From: Astragalus membranaceus
Lineage: Eukaryota; Streptophyta; Magnoliopsida; Fabales; Fabaceae
Length of the DNA stretch: 64,000 nucleotides
Reading direction: 5' to 3'
NCBI GenBank assembly: GCA_039519185.1
Contig: CM076849.1
Coordinates: forward strand, 104,179,077-104,243,076
Shown here: in pieces, positions 30,736 through 42,704 of the stretch
How the letters are laid out: every line of letters starts with the position of its first letter
Position numbering within the stretch: the first letter of the stretch is position 1
The notes under the pieces: model-generated
Seen by the model: only the letters and a program-made list of their open reading frames with translations
What the model was told of the DNA's origin: nothing
Database searches by the model: none
Translations under genes and position numbers: made by a program

Positions 30736-33700
30736 TGTTGCACCCGAAAAAGTCCCTGAGGAGATCTTTCTTCGTTTACAACTTTTTAAAACAATGAAGT
30801 CGCCACCAATATTTTTTATAAGGAAAATATTGAAGAGAAACCTTTTTGGAAAGCGAAGGCCTTTTGGAAACCGGAAAATTTGGGTTCGGGGGTCGGTTAG
30901 GCATGGGGAAGGTATTAGCACCCCACACCTCCTTTCTACCGAAAGGGAACCTTTAATTAAACGTGTGGTTTTAAGTGTTGATTTGGAAAATACTTAAATT
31001 TGCTTCTTTATTGAAAAGGGAATGAGAAGACTTAATGAAAATTTTTATTTTTGGCGCTTGACGAGAGTTAGCCTCTCGCTCCTACGTATCTCCCGGTGCG
31101 ATGGAGAATTCAAAGCTACGTAGTTCTTGTTTGTCTTTTTCTTTGAAAAGGTTTTTGTCTTTTATCTTTTTAGTGAGTTTTCGAAATAGGACGAGCATTT
31201 AGTGAATGATTAAACTAACCAAGGTTATGGGTAATCACCGCTAAGTACTCTTGAAAATGAGAGTCACCACCGCCAGTCAGACGAACAAAGGTTCTGATTG
31301 ACTGTTAGTAGCAATTCATTTTTTATTTACTCTTTTGAAAGTGGTTTTCGAAAGAGATTGATTGGCACGAATGATCAAACTAACAAAGGTTATGAGTGAT
31401 CATCGCTTGTTGTTCTTTTGGGAAAAAGACATTGCTACCAATAGCTAGACGAACAAAGGTTCTGATTAGCCACTAGCGACAATGGGTTTGAAAATGATTC
31501 TTGAAAGGAGAATGTTTCTGTTCTGAAAATGATCTTGGTTTGCAAAAGTGATTCTTTTTTTTGTGTTATGAAAATAACTCTTTTCTTTTTGTTATGCAAA
31601 TGCTAATTTTTATGGTTGCGCTTGACGAGATTGTGGCTCGCTCCTACGTATCCCAAATGGGAATCAAAGCGACGTAGTTCTAACGAGCCTTGAAAGTGAA
31701 AGTCTTTTTGCTTTGGTTTTGAAAAGTGAAGGGCATTCGTAATGATCAAACTAACAAAGGTTATGGGTGATCACTACTAAAACCCACTTAAGTGCATGTA
31801 AAAATCTCTTTTGAAAGATGAAAGCCTTCATGATGACCAAACTAACAAAGGTTATGGGTGGTCAACACTAACACTTGCTATGACTTTTGATACTTAGGAA
31901 AATATCTTTTGAAATTGAAAGCGTTCATGATAATCAAACTAACAAAGGTTATGGGTGATTATCACTAGTAGCTTATGCATATGAAAACATCTTTTTTTTT
32001 AAATTTAGGCTCTAAGGACAACCAAACTAACAAAGGTTATGGGTAGTTGTCACTAGTCACCATTTTCATGCTAAGCTATTTAGAAAAGAAAACAATGAAT
32101 GCGAGAAGATTTGGAGATTCAAGCATGGCACAATCATTGAAATCGAATCCTTAGGCAAACAACATGGACATAACTTTACAACTAATCTCATTTGAATTCT
32201 TGAGCGAATATTAGCCTAGACTACACATATTAGACCACAACACATAAATAGGCAAAAAAGGAACTTGAATTGGGCATTAAGCAAAAATGTAAGAGTAGGC
32301 AAGATTGAACCTAAATGCACATCTAATGGAAGATGCTAGGCGAGGACGATACTCAAATATTTCTACAAAACGCAAGGGAATCTAAATGCACATCTAGTGG
32401 AAGATGTAATGTATGGAATGGACCTATCTAAGTATTGATGATACAATATGTGAGTAAACAAGGAGATTAAAAAGCACAAGCGAATTCAAAAGAGTAGCCT
32501 CAAGCATGATCATTGGCAAACCATAATCAAGCAAATCATCTTAGCAATCAAAGCATCAAAGCATGTTGAATCGCATTTTTGGTAAAGGTTCATGTGATTA
32601 GGCAAAGAAATGCACAAAACTTAACATAAACCCTATTTTTCTACAAGTATGCGAAACATAATATGCCATAAAACAACATTTTATTTCATGAAATGCAAGG
32701 ATCAAGATCAAATCAACACAAATCAACAATCATTCAAGGGTGAGAAGCACCATAAGCACCCAAGCCTCCCTAAGTGCTTGTCAAAGTGCTTATGACACTT
32801 CTCACCAACAACAATCAACAATATGAAAAGATGATGATGATAGGATGAATGATTTTACATTTTTTGAGGCAAGAACTCAAATGTGATGCAAGGTTTTAAG
32901 GATTTTAACTTAACTCCAAGCTAGGAAATGAGATGAGAAGATGAAACTAGACACAAATCAACAAGACTCCAAGGTTCTTCAACTCTAACCCACAAAAGCT
33001 TGGTGAAAACCTTCTTTGATGATGAAGTTTGAATTTGAATGGAAAGTGGAGGAGATATGTGAAAGAGGGATGAGAATGAAGTGAGATGGTGGTGTTTGGG
33101 TGAAGAGAAAATCAAAAATGGTTGAGGGAGGAGGGTTAAGGGCTACGGTTTTAGGAGAGGAAAAGGGAGAGATTTTTGTGTGCTAGGGTTTTAGTGTAGG
33201 AGAATGAGAAGCAAAAGATTGTGATGTGTGTAAATGAGAGGGTATTTATAGAGTTGTTTTAGGTCTAAGGGTAATTAGGTCATTGTTCTTTACTAGGTGC
33301 TCTAGGATTGGGTTTTGAATTTGAATGAAGGGCTAGAATTGGAGATCACTTGGATTGTGGGTAGTGAGAAAACACAAAATGAGAGTGAGGGAGAGAGGGA
33401 GAATGGCGTGAGGAGAGAAGAGAGGAGAGTTTGTGTGAAAAAAACTTGTCCTTTTTTGGGAATGGAGGCTCATATGTGATGTGAGGTAAAAATAGGGTTA
33501 AGGGTATAATTGAGATGGAATGTTACCAAAGAGGTAATTTTGTATTTTCTTGTGAAGAGGTGAGTATAAATGGGTGGGGTAATTTACAAAAGAGGGCATG
33601 AATCTATGTGGGAGTGAGTGATGGTCACCAAAAAGGGAAAAGTTAAGAATAGTACAAAGCATATTCTTAGGGGATAAGGAATAGAAGAGTGTGGAAGAAT

Positions 33701-34441
33701 TTTGTGAGAGAGAGAGAGGGAGAGAGAGGGAATTCGTATGAAGCAAGGGAGAGGAGGAGAAAAAAAAACTTGTTTTTGGTCTTTTGTCTTATTGAGGACA
33801 CTTCCTTCTTTTGAATTTTGAATTTTGAATTTTTGGGCATGGAAGTGAAAGTGCACCTATTAAAAATGTGTCATATATACTTGAGCACCATAAAATATTC
33901 CCTTTAATTATTCTAGACAATAAAAATTGTCATTTAATAATTGGGGAATATTTAATGGTCTTTTTTGGTTTTTTTATGCACTAAAAATGGGGAAAATGCA
34001 TTTTTAATTATTTTAGACTAGGCTTTTCTTTCCAAAAATTATACAAAAATTACCCTTAGTAGAGTAACATGTATGCCACGTCCTTGACCTGGTCTTGGTC
34101 CAAAAATAATTAATTTGCTTTTATTCAAATGCCCAAAAATGCAAAAATATGCACTATTTTATTTTCTAAAATTCCTGAAAATTAAGAAAAATGTTTTTGG
34201 GTGCCAAAAATTAATAATGACCTTTTTGAAAATAAAAACACGTGCCAAATGACAAGGGCACAGGGCAGCTCACGCAGTTACGACTGACGCGCGCGCATAA
34301 TTCAAATAAAAATGTGAAATAGGGGATGAATACACATAAATGCACAAATCCACTATTTTCCACACATTATGAATTACCTTATTGTTCTATTTTTTCTGAA
34401 AAAATGTTTTTGACTTGGGCGGACAAAATTGGGGTATGACA
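30736..34441 (-). repeat. 3' LTR of element C (complete, 3.7 kb)
   Basis: The minus-strand LTR contains TATAAATACC (33250-33243). It also has a series of hairpins with a conserved loop read on the + strand as AACTAACAAAGGTTATGG (31207-32051), two CTACGT...ACGTAG hairpins (31082-31123 and 31644-31677), and the conserved U5 blocks. It is related to LTR A in the region after the TATA box (shared 'cttctcattctcctacac...accctagcaca'). Confidence 0.9.
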
Positions 34442-36101
34442 GCTGCCCCTCTTTATTTAGATTTTGGCAAGAAATATGAATTGGCCGAGAAATATTTCGA
34501 GGCAAAATAGAAATAAAGAATTCAAAAATTATACCGATTTTGTCTCCTTGGAAAAACCCGAATTTTTTCATTTTTTCTATTTTTCTCTTCTCCTTTCCTT
34601 TTTTCGGAAAGATAGACACTTTCGTGTCGATGCGAAAATAGTAAATGAACACTGACGTGCGGACAGAAAAGGTAAAATGGGCACTTGCGTGCGGACAGAA
34701 AAAGTAAAATGGGCACTTGCGTGCAGAAAGCGGTAAAATGCCCAGGCTGCCTAAAACCTGTAATCCTTAAACGAACTCTTGACGAATCCGAGTTTGCACG
34801 TGGCTTTGAGGAGCACGCTTCCTGTTGGCCTTTTCGAGCGACTGGGGGGATCGTTATCAGCTCCGGAACTGATATACTGATCAATGCACGGCGTCCACTG
34901 TATCTTAGGCTGATACAACTATTCCGTTGAACCTCACATGGGGCTGCGGTCCATCGTGTTGCTCGTACACGATGTGAGACCTGGGCAGAAAGGAGCGACG
35001 ATCTCTCTGGGCTCCAAACTGCAATGCGCACCAGAGCGCTCTCTTATCTTTTCTTTCGTCTCTTTTTCTTTCTTTTCTTTTCTTTTCTGTTTCTCTCTTT
35101 TCCTTTTCTTTTCTTTTTTCTTTTTCTTCTCTCCCCTCTGAACTCCCAACTGGGGGAGCGCTTTCTGGAATCTGAAGGCGAGCATTAACACCGAAGTGTT
35201 TATCCTTTCTCACTTGTCTGCAGCTGAAAAATGAACCAATGTATGCAATGCAAATGCCATGATTGCTATTTTCTTTTTTTTCTTTTTCTTATGATAAATG
35301 TAATGCAAATGTCTGAATTTCTCTTTTCTTTACTTTATTATTATTATTATTTTCTATGTCTGATGAGTGCATGGTTTTATGCTTGGTGTATGTAGTGCAT
35401 GACTTTATTTGTTTATTGCTCTTTTGCTTTTTCAACTCTTTTTTTTTGGTCCGACCAACTCGCGAGACTTGCGTTGTGAGACACAACGATCGTCTATGAT
35501 AAGAATTCGGGAGCCGAGCTTCGTCCTCTTGCTCTAATGCAATCAGCGCTTCTTATTTGATTTTTGTGAACTTACTTGACTGAAAGATCGTCTCTTTTTG
35601 TCGTTGTTTTCAAAAAATTTGCAATGACCTTAATGCTATGACTTATGCGCATTTCCATGATTTATCATCTACCATAAAACGTAGTTTAAAATCAAAAATG
35701 AAAAGAAAGCAATGATAAGACAACAAACTGATAGAGTGAAAATTTTGGACTTTTATTCATATGGAAGTCAGACATGCAGAATGTCACGCTGACTGAAGAG
35801 AGTACATTGGAATTTTTTCTGAAACTAAGAAAAACAAGAGAACGGACGCAGTAGATCTTATGAACAGTCTTTGTCTCTGGAGCATCTGATGCCAACTGCT
35901 CATACTTGCAGCCTTGATCACCTTTTTATCCAAGCTTTTGGAGGCGCTGCTAGCCCCCTTTCATTTTTCCTTTTTATGTCCAACTTTTCTGACCCTAATT
36001 TCTGCCTGGATCGCCCTTTTGGGTTTTCAATCCACCGGGTCGCTCAATTTTGCCTAGGCCGCCCTTTCGGGTTTTCAACCTAGCGAGCTAATTCTTGCTT
36101 G
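34442..36101 (-). other. 3' UTR of element C
   Basis: The minus strand ends in the polypurine tract GAGGGGCAGC next to 34441. Its far end (36095-36010) is the reverse complement of the block in element B at 23925-24010. No coding sequence is supported; open frames in the CT-rich stretch near 35040-35140 are composition artefacts. Confidence 0.7.
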
Positions 36102-39100
36102 GCTTCTTTATTGAAAAGGGAATGAGAAGACTTAATGAAAATTTTTATTTTTGGCGCTTGACGAGAGTTAGCCTCTCGCTCCTACGTATCTCCCGGTGCG
36201 ATGGAGAATTTAAAGCTACGTAGTTCTTGTTTGTCTTTTTATTTGAAAAGGTTTTTGTCTTTTATCTTTTTAGTGAGTTTTCGAAATAGGACGAGCATTT
36301 AGTGAATGATTAAGCTAACCAAGGTTATGGGTAATCACCGCTAAGTACTCTTGAAAATGAGAGTCACCACCGCCAGTCAGACGAACAAAGGTTCTGATTG
36401 ACTGTTAGTAGCAACTCGTTTTTTATTTACTCTTTTGAAAGTGGTTTTCGAAAGAGATTGATTGGCACGAATGATCAAACTAACAAAGGTTATGAGTGAT
36501 CATCGCTTGTTGTTCTTTTGGGAAAAAGACATTGCTACCAATGGCTAGGCGAACAAAGGTTCTGATTAGCCACTAGCGACAATGGGTTTGAAAATGATTC
36601 TTGAAAGGAGAATGTTTCTGTTCTGAAAATGATCTTGGTTTGCAAAAGTGATTCTTTTTTTTTGTGTTATGAAAATAACTCTTTTCTTTTTGTTATGCAA
36701 ATGCTAATTTTTATGGTTGCGCTTGACAAGATTGTGGCTCGCTCCTACGTATCCCAAATGGGAATCAAAGCGACGTAGTTCTAACGAGCCTTGAAAGTGA
36801 AAGTCTTTTTGCTTTGGTTTTGAAAAGTGAAGGGCGTTCGTAATGATCAAACTAACAAAGGTTATGGGTGATCACTACTAAAACCCACTTAAGTGCATGT
36901 AAAAATCTCTTTTGAAAGATGAAAGCCTTCATGATGACCAAACTAACAAAGGTTATGGGTGGTCAACACTAACACTTGCTATGACTTTTGATACTTAGGA
37001 AAATATCTTTTGAAATTGAAAGCGTTCATGATAATCAAACTAACAAAGGTTATGGGTGATTATCACTAGTAGCTTATGCATATGAAAACATCTTTTTTTT
37101 TGAAATTTAGGCTCTTAGGACAACCAAACTAACAAAGGTTATGGGTAGTTGTCACTAGTCACCATTTTCATGCTAAGCTATTTAGAAAAGAAAACAATGA
37201 ATGCGAGAAGATTTGGAGATTCAAGCATGGCACAATCATTGAAATCGAATCCTTAGGCAAACAACAACATGGACATAACTTTACAACTAATCTCATTTGA
37301 ATTCTTGAGCGAATATTAGCCTAGACTACACATATTAGACCACAACACATAAATAGGCAAAAAAGGAACTTGGATTGGGCATTAAGCAAAAATGTAAGAG
37401 TAGGCAAGATTGAACCTAAATGCACATCAAATGGAAGATGCTAGGCGAGGACCATACTCAAATATTTCTACAAAACGCAAGGGAATCTAAATGCACATCT
37501 AGTGGAAGATGTAATGTATGGAATGGACCTATCTAAGTATTGATGATACAATATGTGAGTAAACAAGGAGATTACAAAGCACAAGCGAATTCAAAAGAGT
37601 AGCCTCAAGCCTGATCATTGGCAAACCATAATCAAGCAAATCATCTTAGCAATCAAAGCATCAAAGCATGTTGAATCGCATTTTTGGTAAAGGTTCATGT
37701 GATTAGGCAAAGAAATGCACAAAACTTAACATAAACCCTATTTTTCTACAAGTATGCGAAACAAAATATGCCATAAAACAACATTTTATTTCATGAAATG
37801 CAAGGATCAAGATCAAATCAACACAAATCAACAATCATTCAACGGTGAGAAGCACCATAAGCACCCAAGCCTCCCTAAGTGCTTGTCAAAGTGCTTATGA
37901 CACTTCTCACCAACAACAATCAACAATATGAGAATATGAAGATGATAGGATGAATGATTTTACATTTTTTGAGGCAAGAACTCAAATGTGATGCAAGGTT
38001 TTAAGGATTTTACCTTAACTCCAAGCTAGGAAATGAGATGAGAAGATGAAACTAGACACAAATCAACAAGACTCCAAGGTTCTTCAACTCTAACCCACAA
38101 AAGCTTGGTGAAAACCTTCTTTGATGATGATGTTTGAACTTGAATGGAAAGTGGAGGAGATATGTGAAAGAGGGATGAGAATGAAGTTAGATGGTGGTGT
38201 TTGGGTGAAGAGAAAATCAAAAAGGAGGGTTAAGGGCTACGGTTTTAGGAGGGGAAAAGGGAGAGGTTTTTGTGTGCTAGGGTTTTAGTGTAGGAGAATG
38301 AGAAGCAAAAGATTGTGATGTGTGTAAATGAGAGGGTATTTATAGAGTTGTTTTAGGTCTAGGGGTAATTAGGTCATTGTTCTTTACTAGGTGCTCTAGG
38401 ATTGGGTTTTGAATTTGAATGAAGGGCTAGGATTGGAGATCACTTGGATTGTGGGTAGTGAGAAAACACAAAATGAGGGTGAGGGAGAGAGGGAGAATGG
38501 CGTGAGGAGAGAAGAGAGGAGAGTTTGTGTGAAAAAAACTTGTTCTTTTTTGGGAATGGAGGCTCATATGTGATGTGAGGTAAAAATAGGGTTAAGGGTA
38601 TAATTGAGATGGAATGTTACCAAAGAGATAATTTTGTATTTTCTTGTGAAGAGGTGAGTATAAATGGGTGGTGTAATTTACAAAAGAGGGCATGAATCTA
38701 TGTGGGACTGAGTGATGGTCACCAAAAAGGGAAAAGTTAAGAATAGTACAAAGCATATTCTTAGGGGATAAGGAATAGAAGAGTGTGGAAGAATTTTGTG
38801 AGAGAGAGAGAGGGAGAGAGAGGGAATTCGTATGAAGCAAGGGAGAGGAGGAGAAAAAAAAACTTGTTTTTGGTCTTTTGTCTTATTAAGGACACTTCCT
38901 TCTTTTGAATTTTGATTTTTGAATTTTTGGGCATGGAAGTGAAAGTGCACATATTAAAAATGTGTCATATATACTTGAGCACCATAAAATATTCCCTTTA
39001 ATTATTCTAGACAATAAAAATTGTCATTTAATAATTGGGAAATATTTAATGATCTTTTTTGGTTTTTTTATGCACTAAAAATGGTGAAAATGCATTTTTA

Positions 39101-39535
39101 ATTATTTTAGACTAGGATTTTCTTTCCAGAAATTATACAAAAATTACCCTTAGTAGAGTAACATGTATGCCACGTCCTTGACCTGGTCTTGGTCCAAAAA
39201 TAATTACTTTGCTTTTATTTAAATGCCCAAAAATGCAAAAATATGCACTATTTTATTTTCTAAAATTCCTGAAAATTAAGAAAAATGTTTTTGAGTGCCA
39301 AAAATTAATAATGACCTTTTTGAAAATAAAAACACGTGCCAAATGACAAGGGCACAGGGCAACTCACGCAGTCACGACTGACGCGCGCGCATAATTCAAA
39401 TAAAAATGTGAAATAGGGGATGAATACACATAAATGCACAAATCCACTATTTTCCACACATTATGAATTACCTTATTGTTCTATTTTTTTTGAAAAAATG
39501 TTTTTGACTTGGGCGGACAAAATTGGGGTATGACA
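36102..39535 (-). repeat. 5' LTR of element C (truncated, 3.4 kb)
   Basis: Nearly the same as 31002-34441 with a low level of substitutions and small indels (for example a missing 12 bp near 38222 and an extra AAC near 37263). It lacks the U5 end (266 bp), lost with the internal region. Confidence 0.9.
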
Positions 39536-39540
39536 CGGCT

Positions 39541-40181
39541 CAGGAATCCTAAAATCCCTATTCCAATAAAACCAAACCAACACACATCAAACCATTTTCC
39601 AAACTCCAAAAACTCCCATTTTTACAAAATAGGGGACTAAGCCGACTGTATGGTCGGGTTAGTCATTATTTTAGGACGAATGAACTGATCACTCAGGAGT
39701 CCTAAAATCCCTAAATAAAATACACCAACAAACAAAGTTTTTCTACCAAGAACTAAGTGTGATTTGATTCTCTACCAAGAGATACGTAGGAGCAAAGGGC
39801 GGCCGACCTCTGTCAATTGCACTAATAAAAAACCATTTTTAGTCTTTCTCTAAATATTCCTTTTCTTAAATTCAAATAAAATATCAAGTTTCTTCTTTCT
39901 TCTAATCTCTTTCAAATTCAAAATAAAAGGGTAAATTAAATGTTTTCCAAATTAACTATCGCTTCTACAACTAATTAGCAAGTGACCTTCCTTAGGAAGG
40001 ATGCCGTGGGGTGCTAATACCTTCCCCACGCATAACCGACTTCCGAACCCTAATCTGGTCTCAAGGACCCTTATCCATTCCAAAAGGGATTTTCCAATGT
40101 TTGCCCTTAAACTAAACCTTGGTGGCGGCTTCATCTTTTGAACCTTCGAGGAATCCTCACCCGGATTTTTCGGTCGCTACA
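39541..40181 (+). repeat. 3' LTR of element B, last segment
   Basis: Continues the second folded module cut at 30735 and includes the third (39627-39715), a CTAAGT...ACGTAG hairpin (one base changed from the left copy) and the terminal CGGTCGCTACA. Parallel to 19447-20092. Confidence 0.9.
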
Positions 40182-41233
40182 GGAGGGCTTGCTATTTTGA
40201 CAAAGAAGTAACTGTCACATGACTTACTTTCCAAGTTTTCACTCTGCATTTGTGTGTATGGTCCTTGTTTCATCTTCCATTTCAGTTCCTTCACTTTGTT
40301 AGCTGGTTTTTATCTGATGAGCTTAATTGGCCTGGTTCTCTTTACTGCCCAACCATAAGGTTCTTAGTAATAGCTGTCTATGGATAATGGTTGTGTTATA
40401 ACTCTGCTTCTCTTTCTTGATCATCCACTGTTTCACCTTTAAGATAAATCTATAATACAACTGTATTTACTATTGGCTTTATTCTAATATTGAAAAAAAT
40501 TCTACATTGATACGCAAACTGCAGAGGAGGCTATGACACCAATTGAATCAACTTTTTCTTTGGACATTGCTTCCAAACTGGATTGGTACGTTTGCATCTG
40601 TAATAATTTCTGTTCAGGTTTATATATCAGTCACAGAAGGTCCTGTTATTTTTATTCCTCGGATCTGCTTCATTTATATTATTTTTCTTCCTCACATGAT
40701 GCACTAGTGAGTACCAATGTCAAACTTTAAGACTTTGATATATGATATTGTTTGATTGATGGTGTTAGAATAGAATAAATGTATGTAACTTAAGACTTGG
40801 GACATTCAATTCTTTCCTATGCTTAAAAACCAAATTCCATGTTGATTTGTTTATACATATGATATTTGCTTGTATTTAGTAAAATACATCGTTTGATCCA
40901 GGACTACCACATTCTTTATCTTTGATATGCTTGAAAGGGTTATCCTTTTCAGGAGAATAGTTAGAGTGACTTTTATTTAGTTACTGAAAATATGATCAAA
41001 CTCTACTAGAGCATTCTTCGAATAAGGTATTGTAACTGTTAACATATAATTGTATATTTGTTTCATTGTTTACTTGCAAACTGTTATAATTTATTTTGAC
41101 AATTCATAATAATTGTAATGGTTGACTAGTTCAGGTATTTTATATTGTGATAACTTAGGTAGGCTGCATAACAAAAGGATATAAGTATAAGTATTTGAAA
41201 CGAATGGTGGATTTTTCTCAAATTGTTTTGCAG
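40182..41233. other. Non-repeat flank, intron-like, no gene confirmed
   Basis: An AT-rich stretch to the right of the retrotransposon nest. A candidate exon (40526-40588: TGCAG before, GTACGT after) encodes EAMTPIESTFSLDIASKLD, but joining it directly to the next candidate exon at 41234 makes a TGA. Either an exon is missing between them or it is not an exon. Confidence 0.3.
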
Positions 41234-41902
41234 ATGTCAGATTCTACGAAATATAGGAATGGCTACACCTTCATTTCCTTATCTTCACAATCTGATGCAA
41301 TTATCATCTTATGCAAAATACTTGTTGGGTTCAAAAAGAACTTTATTTTGCAGTTGGTTCCAAAGGTACATTTCTGAATAATTCTCTTTAGAATGCATGT
41401 ATCCACTAATGTCTGTGATTTCCTTGTATGCATTTGTATTATTCTGTGATGGTGTATCTTTATAAGATATAGTAAATCCCTTTGCTCATGCGCTATATAC
41501 ATTACTTACAGGGCGGATGGAAAGGATGGGGAGACATATCATATGGATGCTATGAATGTGTTAAATGTGCTAAAGCATCAAAGTATCTGGTAAACTTTAC
41601 ATCCTTATAGCTACCATTTAGATCTGTGTTCCTGCTTCATTTTTTATATAGATTTATGTTGATTCTATTGCTTCCTATCCAATTAATATATTATTTATAT
41701 ACTTTATTAGGTTAGATCATGGATGGAAGAAACATTTCTTGGTCTTAATCACCAGATGCTTTCTCATTTCATATTCCTTTTGACTGCATGTGGATAGTTC
41801 TATTGTGATATATTCAATTATGCAGCTTTCTTGTTCTCTTTGTATTGTTCTTCTCATTCTCATGGTTTTGTTGGCAGGTTAAAGTTACCAATTACCATTT
41901 GA
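41234..41902 (+). pseudogene. Possible 3' end of a host gene (three exons), unidentified
   Basis: Three stretches joined by good splice sites share one open frame: 41234-41365 (donor AAG|GTAC), 41512-41589 (acceptor TTACAG, donor TG|GTAAAC) and 41878-41902 (acceptor TTGGCAG, ending TGA). The reading includes MATPSFPYLHNLMQLSSYAK and TYHMDAMNVLNVLKHQSI. I do not recognise the family. The upstream part would lie where the retrotransposon nest now begins, so this may be a gene cut by element B. It could also be chance splice-like sites; the codon content is plausible but the peptide is short. Confidence 0.35.
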
Positions 41903-42414
41903 ATATCTGTGAATAGCTTGTAAATTTTTTGAAGAATTCATGAATGGACATTGCTTTAAAATGTGCCACTGACCTGGTCACGTGTCTTGAACTATCTTTT
42001 GCTTGAATGTGAATATTTTTGCAAATAACATTTGAGAAAACTTTGGACATGCAACTTATGATGGCGCTGAGAGAAAGGATTTTGGAACATACCAGTAAAT
42101 CTGAAACTTTTGTTCAGTGTAGTACTCTGCTTTAATTTTTGTTCATTTTGAAATGTAATTTTTGTTCATTATGATAGTTTTGCTTAGTTTATGTTAGAAG
42201 TAATTTTTTGGATAGTTTTGGTAATATGTTATGACTATGTACGTTAGGCACCATCATGTAAAACATTTTTTATGTAAAACAATTGATGTTGTGCCGAAGA
42301 TTTTGTAATATGTACTTGAGATTGTGATGTTTCATTTTTTAATTATATGAATATTTGAGATTATACAGTATATAGTCCTGTCTCATGTATGCTGATCAGA
42401 AACACGTTTTATTT

Positions 42415-42704
42415 TTTAAAAAAAAACTCCACTTTTAATATCGGTTCCTCTGGATAACCGATGTTAAAAGTACTTTTTATATCGGTTCCAACAAAAAACC
42501 GATGTCAAAAATACGCTTATATTTGATAAAAACGGACTTTTCATAACGGTTCTAGGCGCAACCGATATCAAAACAACTTTTCATAACGGTTCAGGAACCG
42601 ATATGAAATGTACCTATTTTTTATATCTTTTTTTCGGCATCGGTTCAGGAACCGATATGAAATGTCAATTTTAACCGATATGAAATGCCTTTTTTCCATT
42701 AGTG
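42415..42704 (-). mobile_element. End of a CACTA (En/Spm-type) transposon with subterminal repeats
   Basis: The right end reads ...TTTTTTCCATTAGTG, the complement of CACTAATGGAAAAAA, ending at 42704. Before it are about nine copies of an ATATCGGTT / AACCGATAT-type motif in both orientations, the subterminal repeat array expected of CACTA elements (transposase-binding sites in that superfamily). No matching left end starting CACTAATGG was found between 40182 and 42415, so it is a fragment or solo end. Confidence 0.65.

Larger units (their letters stand above)
30731..39540 (-). mobile_element. Element C: deleted Tat/Ogre-like retrotransposon, minus strand, target site duplication CGGCT
   Basis: The element is 30736-39535 (8.8 kb), flanked by CGGCT at 30731-30735 and 39536-39540. 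Read on the minus strand, it starts TGTCATACCCC at 39535 and ends GGGTGCAACA at 30736. It consists of a 5' LTR missing its last 266 bp (39535-36102), about 1.66 kb of 3' UTR (36101-34442) ending in GAGGGGCAGC, and a complete 3' LTR (34441-30736). The primer site, gag and pol are gone. A single deletion from inside the 5' LTR to the 3' UTR explains this; the junction at 36101/36102 shows short TGCTT homology. Confidence 0.9.
18969..40181 (+). mobile_element. Element B: deleted Tat/Ogre-like Ty3/gypsy retrotransposon, with nested insertions
   Basis: The oldest element of the nest. Its 5' LTR remnant (18969-20092) matches the end of its 3' LTR (30247-30735 joined to 39541-40181) with a few percent differences, including a 4-bp CTCT indel. 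Internal parts are a tRNA-Arg-type primer site, a 1-kb leader, gag, decayed integrase fragments and a 3' UTR with polypurine tract. Protease, RT and RNase H are absent. The 3' LTR is interrupted by a solo LTR at 25910-28880 and by element C at 30736-39535. The base after the LTR is 40182 (GGAGG may be the target site copy; its partner lies off-window). Confidence 0.8.

Noticed and set aside
34522..35213. Overlapping frames near the CT/GA-rich block in element C
   Set aside because: Lys/Glu- or Phe/Ser-only low-complexity products of the GAAAA/TTTTC tract in a 3' UTR.
40526..40588. First exon of the possible gene tail
   Set aside because: Direct splicing to 41234 makes TGA; kept only as a note in the flank description.
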